Origin: Pseudomonadota bacterium
GTDB taxonomy: Bacteria; Pseudomonadota; Gammaproteobacteria; Pseudomonadales; Pseudohongiellaceae
Direction of reading: 5' to 3'
DNA: 64,000 nucleotides
Assembly: GCA_027621405.1 (NCBI GenBank)
Contig: JAQCBT010000008.1
Location: 1 to 64,000 of the forward strand
The position numbers and the translations under genes are program-made. Shown piece by piece: positions 8,660-17,445 of this stretch. Below the pieces are notes generated by a model. It was not told the DNA's origin. It ran no database searches and saw only the letters and a list, made by a program, of their open reading frames with translations. The first letter of the stretch is position 1. The number at the start of each line of letters is the position of its first letter.

Positions 8660-10355
8660 TAGTGCCTTCCTCCCACTGACCGCTGTCATTGACGTAGAGC
8701 AAACCCACATCGCGCCAGAATTCCAGCTTGGCGATATTATGCTCCACAATAGAGTTCACCAGGTCCGTCTGGGCAGCAGTCAGGTCATTTTGCGAGTCTA
8801 CCGTGTCCTGTATGTTTCCGAGACCCAGTTCGGCCCGAAGCAGGGCCTCTTCAACTCGTCGTTCGTTTATTTCCACACTGGTCTGGCTGATATCGAAACT
8901 CTTGCGCGCCTGGTTCATGCGGCGCCAGGCATCCAGCACGTCCAGCTTGATGTTGTCACTGGCCAGGGTATAGGCCCTGGTGGTGGCTTCATAGTTGATC
9001 AGGGCGCGACGGTATTCATTACGCTGCGCCTTGGTATCCAGCGGCAGATCCAGGTCCAGGCCGGCGGTGTAAACAGCATTCTCGAAATCGAATTCACCAA
9101 TATTCTCGCTGGTGGAAGTGGGCACATTCACCACGGCGCTGAAATCCAGCGCCGGCCGCAAGGCATTGGCCGCCACGTTAATCTTCCGGGCACTGTCCTG
9201 TACCCGGTCCAGGCCCGTGTAGAGATCAAGTCGTGTCTGCAGCGCCATTTCCGTTGCCTGTGCCAGACTGAGGTCGGGGCTGTTCATGCCGGTTTCCGCG
9301 ATCAGGGACATTTCATTGTCATCGAGGATGATTCTGTCATCGGCGCTGATGCCCAGCAGAATCTTGAAATTATCCAGACTGCGCTTGTAGCGCGTAATAG
9401 CGGTAGTCCAGCGTAAATCCGCCTGCAATGCCGACTGCTCCAGGCGCCCTACCTGCAACAAGGTAGTCAGGCCCTCGGCCTGGAATGCCTGCTCGCGCTC
9501 GAGGGACAGATTGGTGGCCTGCAGCCCCTGGTAGTTGTTGCGCGCGGTCTCCCTGTTCAGCAGCACCGAGTAATAGTCCGATGCTACCCGCACCGCGAAC
9601 ACCTTGCGAAAGCGGGTGAAGTCCCGCAGTTGGTATAGCAGGTTGCGCTCAGCCTGAATCAGGGTTTCCGTTTCGATGGCACGCCCAAAATCCCGCAGCA
9701 GTGGCTGGGTGAAGGAACCGATGAAGGCACCACTCACGCTCTCGGTGACATCGCCGGTGAGGAAACGGGTGAGATTATTGGTGAGATTGAGGGCAATGGC
9801 CCCACCGCTCTGCAGCAAGTAGCGAGCGCCAAGGCTGGTCGTGGAAAATGTAGATTCACTGGTATTGATCGATTCGCCGGTGCTGACTGACTCGATGCCT
9901 GTCAAAGCCTCCATGTCAGCGACAAACTGGTCCCGGGCATCCCATTGGTAATCAGTCCCTGCGCTGGCATTGAAAATAGGCGTATAGCGATAACGATCGA
10001 AGGTCAGTGCCAGGGCCTCCTGGTACAGCGCTTCCTTCTGGCTCTGATAGTCCCGGCTATGGCGGAATGCCAGATCAAGTGCCGCATTGAGGCTCAGGAT
10101 ATGGGCTCCCACTTCGCTCTCGGCCTCGATATCCAGGAAATCGAATACTTCGTTATTCACCGGATAGGGGCTTAAATCCACCGCCAACTGCTCATCGATA
10201 CCTATCTGGGTACTCACTCCGGGCACCAGGGGCGACTTGCCGGCGATCGCCGCATAGGTCTCGTCATCCGCAGATTGCCGGTAGGCGCTGTTGGTACAGG
10301 CCAGTGGCAGCAGAGATAAAGTCAACATTATCAATGACTTGTGACTTTTCTTCAT
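8646..10355 (-). CDS. TolC-family outer membrane factor (lipoprotein)
   Basis: I place the start at ATG 10355 (MKKSHKSLIML), because it gives a lipoprotein signal ending LPLAC and lies just downstream of a TATAAT box at 10400-10405; the longer ORF start at 10397 would fall in front of the inferred transcript. The 569-residue protein has the two OEP repeats of TolC-like proteins, rich in long amphipathic helices (LDLAFRHSRDYQSQKEAL, LLQVGRLEQSALQADL, LRAELGLGNIQDTVDSQNDL). It should form the outer-membrane tunnel of the exporter encoded downstream. First gene of the operon. Confidence 0.9.
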   Translation of the reverse strand: MKKSHKSLIMLTLSLLPLACTNSAYRQSADDETYAAIAGKSPLVPGVSTQIGIDEQLAVDLSPYPVNNEVFDFLDIEAESEVGAHILSLNAALDLAFRHSRDYQSQKEALYQEALALTFDRYRYTPIFNASAGTDYQWDARDQFVADMEALTGIESVSTGESINTSESTFSTTSLGARYLLQSGGAIALNLTNNLTRFLTGDVTESVSGAFIGSFTQPLLRDFGRAIETETLIQAERNLLYQLRDFTRFRKVFAVRVASDYYSVLLNRETARNNYQGLQATNLSLEREQAFQAEGLTTLLQVGRLEQSALQADLRWTTAITRYKRSLDNFKILLGISADDRIILDDNEMSLIAETGMNSPDLSLAQATEMALQTRLDLYTGLDRVQDSARKINVAANALRPALDFSAVVNVPTSTSENIGEFDFENAVYTAGLDLDLPLDTKAQRNEYRRALINYEATTRAYTLASDNIKLDVLDAWRRMNQARKSFDISQTSVEINERRVEEALLRAELGLGNIQDTVDSQNDLTAAQTDLVNSIVEHNIAKLEFWRDVGLLYVNDSGQWEEGTNEPR

Positions 10356-10399
10356 GTGTGGCGCAGGCGCTCTCGCAGGCAGATTTGCTAAACCCACAC

Positions 10400-10405
10400 A
10401 TTATA
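10400..10405 (-). promoter_or_regulatory. Candidate -10 box of the exporter operon
   Basis: On the minus strand the six bases read TATAAT, an exact sigma-70 -10 hexamer, about 45 bases before the chosen ATG. No good -35 hexamer is visible at 16-18 bases, so this rests on the -10 box alone. Confidence 0.35.
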
Positions 10406-10547
10406 CGCTGTTACGCAGGAAATCATGCTGCCCTTCGATCAAAGGACTGCCTCAGCAGGGGGATAACAATATGATTTTCGTTCGATTTTTCTTAACATAG
10501 CTGACCCTATTCACCGCATCTGCCAGGCCTTGCCACAGGGACTTACC

Positions 10548-11465
10548 ATGAAGATTTCCAGCTCGCTGATCGCCGCCATCCTGCTGGCCGCAGGACTGGC
10601 CTATCAGCTCAACGAGAATCGAGTACTCGAGGCAGGGCTGCAGGAGGAGCAGCGCAAGGTGGCAGCCCTGCGTGAGGAACTACAATCCATGGAAAACAAC
10701 CTGGATTCCATGCGCGCACAACTGATGAACCTGGCCAACTCATTGCAGGAAGCCCGGGAACAACTCAATGGCGATGTGCCTCTGGCAACCCGCAATGATT
10801 TCGGCGCCCGCCTGCATGGAAAACAGCCACCGGGGCCCAGCAGCACCGGCGTCAGGCCGCCGAGCGCCAGTCAGGATATTGGCACCCAGATGGCCCGCAT
10901 GCAGGCCGATGTCCGCTACGGTGAGTTTGTTGAAAGCCTGCCAGCCAGCGCCAGCGAGAAAAACGCCATAGCCGAAGTAATCGCAGGGGTGTTCGTGGAA
11001 CGTATCCAGATAAGCCAGGCACGTGCTAGCGGTAGCGCCGGAGCAGCAGATCTTGAAAGAGTTGGCTCCGCCAGCTACCTGCGGGAAAACCTGCAGGAAG
11101 TACTCAACGCCGAACAACTGGCCGCCTACGATGCCTATGAAGCCGGATTCCAGCAGCTGCAGTTACGCAACAGCTTCGCTCTGGACATTTCCCGCTATGC
11201 CCCTGCCCTGACTGAGGCCAGCCGGGAGCTGGTACTGGAAGCGCTGATGACCCATTTGGGCACTGATCTCAGGGCCAACATGAACACCAATGCCAACGCG
11301 GTAACGGAAACCCGCAGGCAGTTAATGGCGCTGGACCAGGCGCGCAACGACATCCTGGCGCAGCTGAATGAGGCGCAGGGCTTCGAGGCGGAAAAATTAC
11401 TAACCAGAATCCGGTCTGCTATGGTGCAGAGTCAGTCCATGAACGAAGGGCTTGATAATCAATAG
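10548..11465 (+). CDS. Unrecognised coiled-coil envelope protein
   Basis: The start is set at ATG 10548 (MKISSSLIAAILLAAGLAYQL), which follows an ACAGGGAC ribosome-binding region and gives a clear N-terminal membrane anchor or signal. The 305-residue protein continues with a heptad-rich coiled coil (residues 20-75, EEQRKVAALREELQSMENN), a Pro/Ser-rich linker and a helical C-terminal half. I do not recognise a family. Its central piece resembles the truncated protein at the left window edge. It is divergent from the exporter operon and could share regulation with it, but nothing in the sequence shows a functional link. Confidence 0.75.
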   Translation: MKISSSLIAAILLAAGLAYQLNENRVLEAGLQEEQRKVAALREELQSMENNLDSMRAQLMNLANSLQEAREQLNGDVPLATRNDFGARLHGKQPPGPSSTGVRPPSASQDIGTQMARMQADVRYGEFVESLPASASEKNAIAEVIAGVFVERIQISQARASGSAGAADLERVGSASYLRENLQEVLNAEQLAAYDAYEAGFQQLQLRNSFALDISRYAPALTEASRELVLEALMTHLGTDLRANMNTNANAVTETRRQLMALDQARNDILAQLNEAQGFEAEKLLTRIRSAMVQSQSMNEGLDNQ

Positions 11466-11637
11466 CGGCCCCAACGTGAACCAGTGAGACTCAGGTTCGG
11501 CGACGGCCTGGCTATCTGGATATATTCCGGATTGCGGGGCTTTCCCGGCAGACGCGCGATCGGGCTAAGATTCAACGATCTTGAAAATGCATGATTCTGC
11601 CTTCATGCAGTAATACTGAACATAATCAGGAGCACAC

Positions 11638-14607
11638 ATGAAAACCTTCCTTCAGGCCTGGCGATTCACCACCCTGGCGCTGGCATCTGTCATCGTTCTG
11701 GCCGCATGCAGCGAGCAGAGCTCCACGCCAACTGTCTCCGAGACTGCGGTAGCCGCAGCGGACAGCAACCCGGGCTACCGTCGCATCAATGGTGACAATC
11801 CCGAAGATCCGATGGATGTCGCCATCTTCGAATTGGACAACGGCCTGCAGGTATTCCTGACCGAGAATCATGAAGAACCCACGTTCTACGCCGAAATTGC
11901 GGTGCGTGCTGGCAGCAAGCACGATCCGGCCGATGGCACCGGCCTCGCCCACTACCTCGAACACCTGCTGTTCAAAGGCAACCAGAATCTGGGCACACTC
12001 AATTACGAGGCGGAGAAGCCACACCTGGATCGTATCGTCGAACTCTATGAGGAACACTTCTCGGAAACCGACCCTGCACGACGCGCAGAAATCTATGCCG
12101 AAATCAACCGCGAGGCACAACTGGCGGCCGAGTATGCCGTGCCTAATGAAATCGACAAGCTGTATAACGGCATGGGTGGCAGCGGCCTCAATGCCCACAC
12201 CTGGTACGAGGAAACCGTCTACAAGGTTGGCCTGCCTTCCAATCGACTGCAGCAATGGGCCGAGATTGAATCCGACCGCTTCATCGATCCGGTCTTCCGA
12301 CTCTTTCATACCGAACTGGAAACAGTCTATGAAGAGAAGAACCGCACCCTGGACAATGGTGCCCGCATCATCGGCACCGCCATCGATGAACTGTTATACA
12401 AAGTTCACCCCTATGGCCAGCAGCCAACCATCGGCACCGTTGAACATCTGAAGAATCCATCGCTGGTCTATATCCAGAACTACTTCGACACATATTACGT
12501 GCCCAACAATATGGGCATCTTCATCAGTGGCGATATCGACATCGAGGAAACTATCGCCCTGATTGCCGAGAAATTCGGACACTGGGAGCCCAGGCCGGTA
12601 CCGGAAGTAGGCCCCTGGGATGAACCAGCCCTCAGCGGCGCCGAACGTCGCACCGTGCAATACCCTGGCCAGGAGCAGGTGCAACTGGCTTTCCGCACCG
12701 CTCCCAATGGTCATCCCGACAAGGAAGCCCTGATCCTGCTGGATATGATCCTGGACAATCGTACCGCCGGCCTGATCAATCTCAACCTGAACCAGCAACA
12801 GCTGGTTGCCGAAGCCGGTTCATCCCCGCTGTTTCTGAACGATTATGGCTCGCAGAGCCTGTATGGCTCCCCCAAACAGGACCAGTCTCTCGAAGAAGTC
12901 GAACAGTTACTGCTGGACCAGATCGAACTGATCAAGAACGGTGAATTTGAAGACTGGATTATCCCTGCCATCATCAATGACTTCCTGAAGAACCAGAAAG
13001 CCAGCCTGGAATTCAACACGGCGCGGGTCACCATGATGCGCCAGTCATTCATCGAAGGCACCGGTTGGGATTACCATATCGGCGAGATAGGCCGCATGGA
13101 ACAGCTCACCAAGCAGGATGTGGTGAACGTCGCCAACAAGTATTTCGGTGACAACTATGTGGCAGTGTACCGGGTAGATGCCCAGCATGAAGTACCCGTG
13201 GTGGAGAAGCCACAGATCGATCCGGTCACCATCGACCCTACCCGGCAGTCCCAGTTTGCCGCCCGCATCCTGGCCATGGAAGTGGACGAGATCGAACCAT
13301 CTTTCGTGGAAGCTGATCGCGACTACCGGGTCATCGAGTTTGCGCCCGGGGTTGAACTCTACTACGCGCCCAACCCGCTCAATGACCTGTTCACCTTCTC
13401 CATCGGCGTGGAGGTCGGCACAGAGGAAAATGAGAAGCTGGGTATGGCCGCGTCCTTGCTGGATGTAGCCGGCACCGACACCCTGAGCAACGAAGAACTG
13501 CAGAAAGAATGGTATCGCATGGGTAGCGAATTCCGCTTCGGCAGCGGTGAGAATTCGTCCGCGTTCTCCGTCTCCGGTCTGGATGACCAATTTGAAAACT
13601 CGGTCGCGCTAATGATGTCACTGATCAATTCTCCAAGCAGCGACAGCGAAACCCTCGAACAACTCAAGGGCATCATTCTGAAAACTCGCGAGGATCGCAA
13701 GAGTTCGCCACCGGCGATTGCCCAGGCCCTGTACCTGTACAACCGTTATGGCGATGAGTCACCCTTGCTGGAGGCCATGACCACCGAGGAGATCGTCGAT
13801 ACTGAAATTGACGAACTGCTGGGACTGCCTGCGGAACTACTAAACTACAAGCACACCCTGGCCTATACCGGTTCCATGCCCCTGGAACAATTGGTTGAAG
13901 TGTTGCGACGTCATCACCCCGTTGGCGAACTGGCGGACACGCCAGAGTATCGATTCCGTCGCGCTCGCCAGGTGGAAGACACCGAAATCATGGTTGTGGA
14001 TCAGCAGACTGCACAGGCCCAGGTAAGAATCGAATTTGCCGATGGCGTGTTTGATCCTGACGACAGCATCATGGCGTCCCTGTATACGAATTACTTCGGC
14101 AGCGGCATGTCCAGCGTCGTGTTCCAGGAATTGCGCGAGGCAAGAGCCCTGGCCTACTCTGCCTCTGCACGCTATCTGCCGGGCGATCGCCTCGATGCGG
14201 AAAACCTGATGCTGGGCGTAATCGGCACCCAGACCGACAAGACTGTCGATGCCCTGGCTGCGTTTATCGATCTGATCGATAATATGCCGCAGTCATCGGA
14301 ACGCTTCGACGAATCGGTTAATTCCCTGGTCAATCGCTACCGCACCTCCAAGCTGAACTTCCGTGAAGTCATCGGCGCTGTGCGCAGCTGGGAGCGACAG
14401 GGTTACGAGGGCGATCCCCGTCGTGAACGTTTCCAGGAACTACAACGGGCCAGCCTCGATGACATGGTCCAGTTCCAGCAGGAGCATGTGGAGGATCGCG
14501 CGAAGATTATTTCCGTGGTCGGCGACCTGTCCATCATCGACACCGAGGAACTGGCGCAATTTGGCACAGTTCAGGAAGTTCAGGTCGAAGACCTTTTTGT
14601 AGATTAA
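11638..14607 (+). CDS. M16 family zinc metallopeptidase (insulinase/PqqL-like), lipoprotein
   Basis: The 989-residue protein begins with a lipoprotein signal (ALASVIVLAACSEQ) and has two tandem M16 units. The inverted zinc motif HYLEH is at residues 105-109 (His105, Glu108, His109), with the distal glutamate region WAEIESDRF about 80 residues later. The second unit lacks HxxEH, as expected for the inactive half of the clam-shell. Such enzymes degrade peptides inside a closed chamber. The lipid anchor implies a periplasmic location. A CAGGAG ribosome site precedes ATG 11638. It is followed by a GC-rich hairpin and then the ABC operon. Confidence 0.93.
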   Translation: MKTFLQAWRFTTLALASVIVLAACSEQSSTPTVSETAVAAADSNPGYRRINGDNPEDPMDVAIFELDNGLQVFLTENHEEPTFYAEIAVRAGSKHDPADGTGLAHYLEHLLFKGNQNLGTLNYEAEKPHLDRIVELYEEHFSETDPARRAEIYAEINREAQLAAEYAVPNEIDKLYNGMGGSGLNAHTWYEETVYKVGLPSNRLQQWAEIESDRFIDPVFRLFHTELETVYEEKNRTLDNGARIIGTAIDELLYKVHPYGQQPTIGTVEHLKNPSLVYIQNYFDTYYVPNNMGIFISGDIDIEETIALIAEKFGHWEPRPVPEVGPWDEPALSGAERRTVQYPGQEQVQLAFRTAPNGHPDKEALILLDMILDNRTAGLINLNLNQQQLVAEAGSSPLFLNDYGSQSLYGSPKQDQSLEEVEQLLLDQIELIKNGEFEDWIIPAIINDFLKNQKASLEFNTARVTMMRQSFIEGTGWDYHIGEIGRMEQLTKQDVVNVANKYFGDNYVAVYRVDAQHEVPVVEKPQIDPVTIDPTRQSQFAARILAMEVDEIEPSFVEADRDYRVIEFAPGVELYYAPNPLNDLFTFSIGVEVGTEENEKLGMAASLLDVAGTDTLSNEELQKEWYRMGSEFRFGSGENSSAFSVSGLDDQFENSVALMMSLINSPSSDSETLEQLKGIILKTREDRKSSPPAIAQALYLYNRYGDESPLLEAMTTEEIVDTEIDELLGLPAELLNYKHTLAYTGSMPLEQLVEVLRRHHPVGELADTPEYRFRRARQVEDTEIMVVDQQTAQAQVRIEFADGVFDPDDSIMASLYTNYFGSGMSSVVFQELREARALAYSASARYLPGDRLDAENLMLGVIGTQTDKTVDALAAFIDLIDNMPQSSERFDESVNSLVNRYRTSKLNFREVIGAVRSWERQGYEGDPRRERFQELQRASLDDMVQFQQEHVEDRAKIISVVGDLSIIDTEELAQFGTVQEVQVEDLFVD

Positions 14608-14616
14608 TTAGTGAAA

Positions 14617-14642
14617 CGCGGGTGCCAGTCATGGCACCCGCG
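14617..14642 (+). terminator. GC-rich hairpin after the M16 gene
   Basis: Two 11-base arms CGCGGGTGCCA and TGGCACCCGCG flank a GTCA loop ten bases after the stop codon. The following sequence (ACTGTTTCC) has only a poor T-tract, so this could be an attenuator, a transcript stabiliser or a weak terminator. Confidence 0.55.
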
Positions 14643-14665
14643 ACTGTTTCCTGTACGAGACCTGC

Positions 14666-15574
14666 ATGGCTCCCTCCGCCCCCGCCATTTCCATTTCCGG
14701 ATTGCACAAGGCCTATGGCGCCCATTCGGTCCTCAATGACCTCGATTTACGAGTAGAGCGCGGATCGATTCAAGGCCTGGTGGGCCTCAACGGCTCCGGC
14801 AAGACCACCACCCTCGAATGCATACTGGGCCTGCGCAAATTTGACCGCGGCGATGTGCGAGTACTCGAATTGAGTCCGGCTAATCTGTATGCCGCCAGGG
14901 GGCGCATTGTTGCAATTTTTGATACCCCCAGCCTGAATCCGAACCTCACCGTTAGACAGTGCCTGCAACAGGCGGCCTTGCTTCTCGACAGACCTGCCCG
15001 TGATTTTTCCGACGTGGAAGCACTGCTGGGAATACAGAAATACGCCGGCTTCAGGATCAAACAACTATCACTGGGTAACAAACGCCGGGCCTCCATCGCC
15101 CAGGCCCTGTTGGCCGACCCTGAACTGATTCTGCTGGACGAACCGTTCAACGGACTGGACGCAGGTGGCGTGGATGACATCCTGCAACTCATCAGGACGC
15201 TCAATGCCGAGAGCGGCACTACCTTCATGCTCTCCAGCCACCAGTTGCCCTACCTCGAGAAGATCTGCAGCCATATCGCGATTCTGCATGGTGGTAACAT
15301 CGCCGCCAATGGTGCCATCGATGAACTGTTAGGTAACAAGCAAGTTATCAGGCTCCTGTCTCCCGATGTGGAGGCAGCGAGGACCAGGCTAGCCACCATG
15401 GACGGGGTCAAAGTCCTCGCCGAGGAGGATGGTTACCTGAGCCTGGAGTGCGAGTCTATGGATTCGGCTGAACTCAATGCCCAGCTGGTCGGGCATAATA
15501 TCGCCGTCGCCGAACTGATTCGGGAGAAGGCCAGTCTTGAAACCCTGTTCCGCAAGATCACGGGGGCGAGTTGA
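14666..15574 (+). CDS. ABC transporter ATP-binding protein
   Basis: The 302-residue protein has Walker A GLNGSGKTTT, a Q-loop region (AIFDTPSLNPNLT), signature LSLGNKRRASIAQAL, Walker B LILLDEPFNGLDA and switch SSHQLPYLEK. The LSLG signature and the C-terminal extension of about 80 residues fit the ABC-2 drug, lipid or antibiotic exporter class (CcmA/BcrA-like). The permease overlaps or directly follows, and PDZ and FG-GAP genes follow with almost no gap, so the transporter is part of a five-gene unit. Substrate unknown. Confidence 0.92.
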   Translation: MAPSAPAISISGLHKAYGAHSVLNDLDLRVERGSIQGLVGLNGSGKTTTLECILGLRKFDRGDVRVLELSPANLYAARGRIVAIFDTPSLNPNLTVRQCLQQAALLLDRPARDFSDVEALLGIQKYAGFRIKQLSLGNKRRASIAQALLADPELILLDEPFNGLDAGGVDDILQLIRTLNAESGTTFMLSSHQLPYLEKICSHIAILHGGNIAANGAIDELLGNKQVIRLLSPDVEAARTRLATMDGVKVLAEEDGYLSLECESMDSAELNAQLVGHNIAVAELIREKASLETLFRKITGAS

Positions 15575-15576
15575 GC

Positions 15577-16434
15577 ATGCACGGATTCCTCGCCGCCTTG
15601 CGCTCGGAACTCTTCGTGGCCCGTCACACACTGGGCGCGCGACTGGTTGTGCTGCTGCCGATCACCCTGGTGCTGCTCCAGTACCTGTTCACCAGACTGG
15701 GTGAGGCAGGTGAGGCTGCCCGCGACAATCTGCTCGGAAGCAACAGCTTCGATGAGCAGTTAGCCAGCAATGCCTGGGGCTATTTCGTGGATGGCCTCAC
15801 AACTGGCTTGACCGTATTGGGACTCTTGTTGGTGGCGCAGGCGGCCTATAGCTTCAGCGCCGATCGTGATACAGGCGCCATTCGCCACCTGGTCATCAGG
15901 AGCAGCAGCCGTCCGGCTATCGTGCTGGCCAAGCTGGCTTACCTGCACCTGTTGGCACTGTGTTCCATCGTACTGTTACTCATAGGCAGCTACCTGCTCA
16001 GCGCACAGTTCTGGGAATTCGGCGCCGTGATCGAAGATGGCTTCGAGCTCATCGGCGAAGCAGAAATTCGTGAAGAGATCAGTCTCGGGCTGCGCCTGGC
16101 CCTGGCTCCCCTGCCGGCGGCCATCGCCTTTGGACTGCTGGTATCCGTGGCCGCCAATACCTCCACCCAGGCAGTGGTATCGGCGCTGGGACTCACCCTC
16201 GCACTGGACATCCTGAAGGGCATGCTGGGTAACGTGGCTAATTACCTGTACGTGAGCTACCAGCCGTCCCTGATCGATCAATCTTACCTGCAGGAAGTGA
16301 GTCGACTGGTGCGCGGTTACTCCGACGTGCTAATTGATGACCGGCTGCTGCAGTTGAACACCTGGGTTCCCATTCCGGCCCTGGTCTTGTTTATTGTCGC
16401 GAGTCTGGTCATAGTAAATCGACGTAGTCTGTAG
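15577..16434 (+). CDS. ABC-2-like transporter permease
   Basis: ATG 15577 lies two bases after the ATPase stop; the ORF track uses TTG 15571, which would overlap it. The roughly 285-residue protein has about six hydrophobic segments (LVVLLPITLVLLQYLF, GLTVLGLLLVAQAAYSF, LLALCSIVLLLIGSYLL, AIAFGLLVSVAANT, and a C-terminal VLFIVASLVIV). The DRDTGAIRHLVIRSSSR loop after helix two is typical of ABC-2 permeases. It is the inner-membrane partner of the preceding ATPase. Confidence 0.87.
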   Translation: MHGFLAALRSELFVARHTLGARLVVLLPITLVLLQYLFTRLGEAGEAARDNLLGSNSFDEQLASNAWGYFVDGLTTGLTVLGLLLVAQAAYSFSADRDTGAIRHLVIRSSSRPAIVLAKLAYLHLLALCSIVLLLIGSYLLSAQFWEFGAVIEDGFELIGEAEIREEISLGLRLALAPLPAAIAFGLLVSVAANTSTQAVVSALGLTLALDILKGMLGNVANYLYVSYQPSLIDQSYLQEVSRLVRGYSDVLIDDRLLQLNTWVPIPALVLFIVASLVIVNRRSL

Positions 16435-16470
16435 ACTCCCGATTAGTGAATCACATCAACACGAGCAGTC

Positions 16471-17445
16471 ATGTTTGAAGCAAGCGGCAAAATCCTGAAG
16501 CTGATCCCTGTGCTCATTCTGCTACAGGCCTGCGTGAGCTACGAACCGGCGGTGCTCACGCCCGCGGTCACCCTCTCCGCGGAGTCAGTAAACCTGGTAG
16601 ATAGTGGGACCCGGGACGCCGGCATCAGCTTTGGGCTTGAAGTTGCCAGCAATGAATCCGATTCCTTGTTCAATGTGGAAGTATTGCCAGGGGTGCGGGT
16701 TCGCGAGGTAATCACTAATGGCCCGGCGGCGGCGGCCGGCATCGCAGCCGGCGATGTCATTCTCGAGGTGAATGGTACGCCAACCAATAATCCCGACGCC
16801 TTCCTCAGCCTGCAACAATATTCGGACACTACGACCCAACGCTTCCTGGTACAAAGGAACACCACGGTATTCGAAGCCAGCGTGACACCGCGCTTGTTAA
16901 ACAGCGCTCCACCACCGATAGAACTGTACCGCATCGACCCCCTGGCGACCCGGGCTGGTTATCGATCACAGCTGGTGTCACTCGAGGGCGAGGGCAACCT
17001 GGTGGCTGCCCGAATCGAAGCCCTGTTCGCGAATAGCCCCCTGCCCAACGCCGGCCTGTCGGAGGGAGACCTGATCCTCGCCCTGAATGGTCGCTACCTG
17101 AACTCGGCCCAGGATCTGGTAACTCGCCTGAACACTGACCATGAACTGGGTAGTGAGGTGGTGCTTACCCGCTATAGGGATGAACGCATCGAAGATGTCC
17201 GTGTCAACTTATGGGATCCGGGACGTCGCATCAGTCGGTTCAGCCTGGGACCGTTATTTCGTTTCGAATCCAGCCTGAGCCCGGAAAGCCGCAGTGTTAC
17301 CCTGCTCGATCTCTGGCTGTTTTCGCTCTACAGCTATTCGCAGCTTGAAGGGGAACGTTCCCACAGCATCCTCGGTCTGATCAATGTAAGCAGTGACTAT
17401 GGAGAACTCGTGGAAGAAAGTAGCCAGGCGCCACAACCCCAATGA
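16471..17445 (+). CDS. Lipoprotein with two PDZ domains
   Basis: The 324-residue protein has a lipoprotein signal ending LLQAC. The first PDZ domain spans about residues 65-140 (VREVITNGPAAAAGIAAGDVILEVNG) and a second, less canonical PDZ-like unit about 175-245 (ALFANSPLPNAGLSEGDLILALNGR). No protease domain is present, so this is a binding or scaffold module and not a DegP/DegS protease. The C-terminal 75 residues (FSLGPLFRFESSLSP to SDYGELVEES) do not belong to a fold I recognise. Its stop overlaps the next start (ATGA), so it is translationally coupled to the FG-GAP genes. The membrane anchor and peptide-binding domains suggest it holds or delivers the next two proteins (inference). Confidence 0.85.
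   Translation: MFEASGKILKLIPVLILLQACVSYEPAVLTPAVTLSAESVNLVDSGTRDAGISFGLEVASNESDSLFNVEVLPGVRVREVITNGPAAAAGIAAGDVILEVNGTPTNNPDAFLSLQQYSDTTTQRFLVQRNTTVFEASVTPRLLNSAPPPIELYRIDPLATRAGYRSQLVSLEGEGNLVAARIEALFANSPLPNAGLSEGDLILALNGRYLNSAQDLVTRLNTDHELGSEVVLTRYRDERIEDVRVNLWDPGRRISRFSLGPLFRFESSLSPESRSVTLLDLWLFSLYSYSQLEGERSHSILGLINVSSDYGELVEESSQAPQPQ

Noticed and set aside
7571-8662. 363-residue plus-strand ORF opposite the HlyD-like gene
   Set aside because: Antisense shadow; no signal, motif or ribosome site.
15571-15576. TTG start for the ABC permease
   Set aside because: ATG 15577 is two codons in and follows the ATPase stop directly; it is the simpler start.
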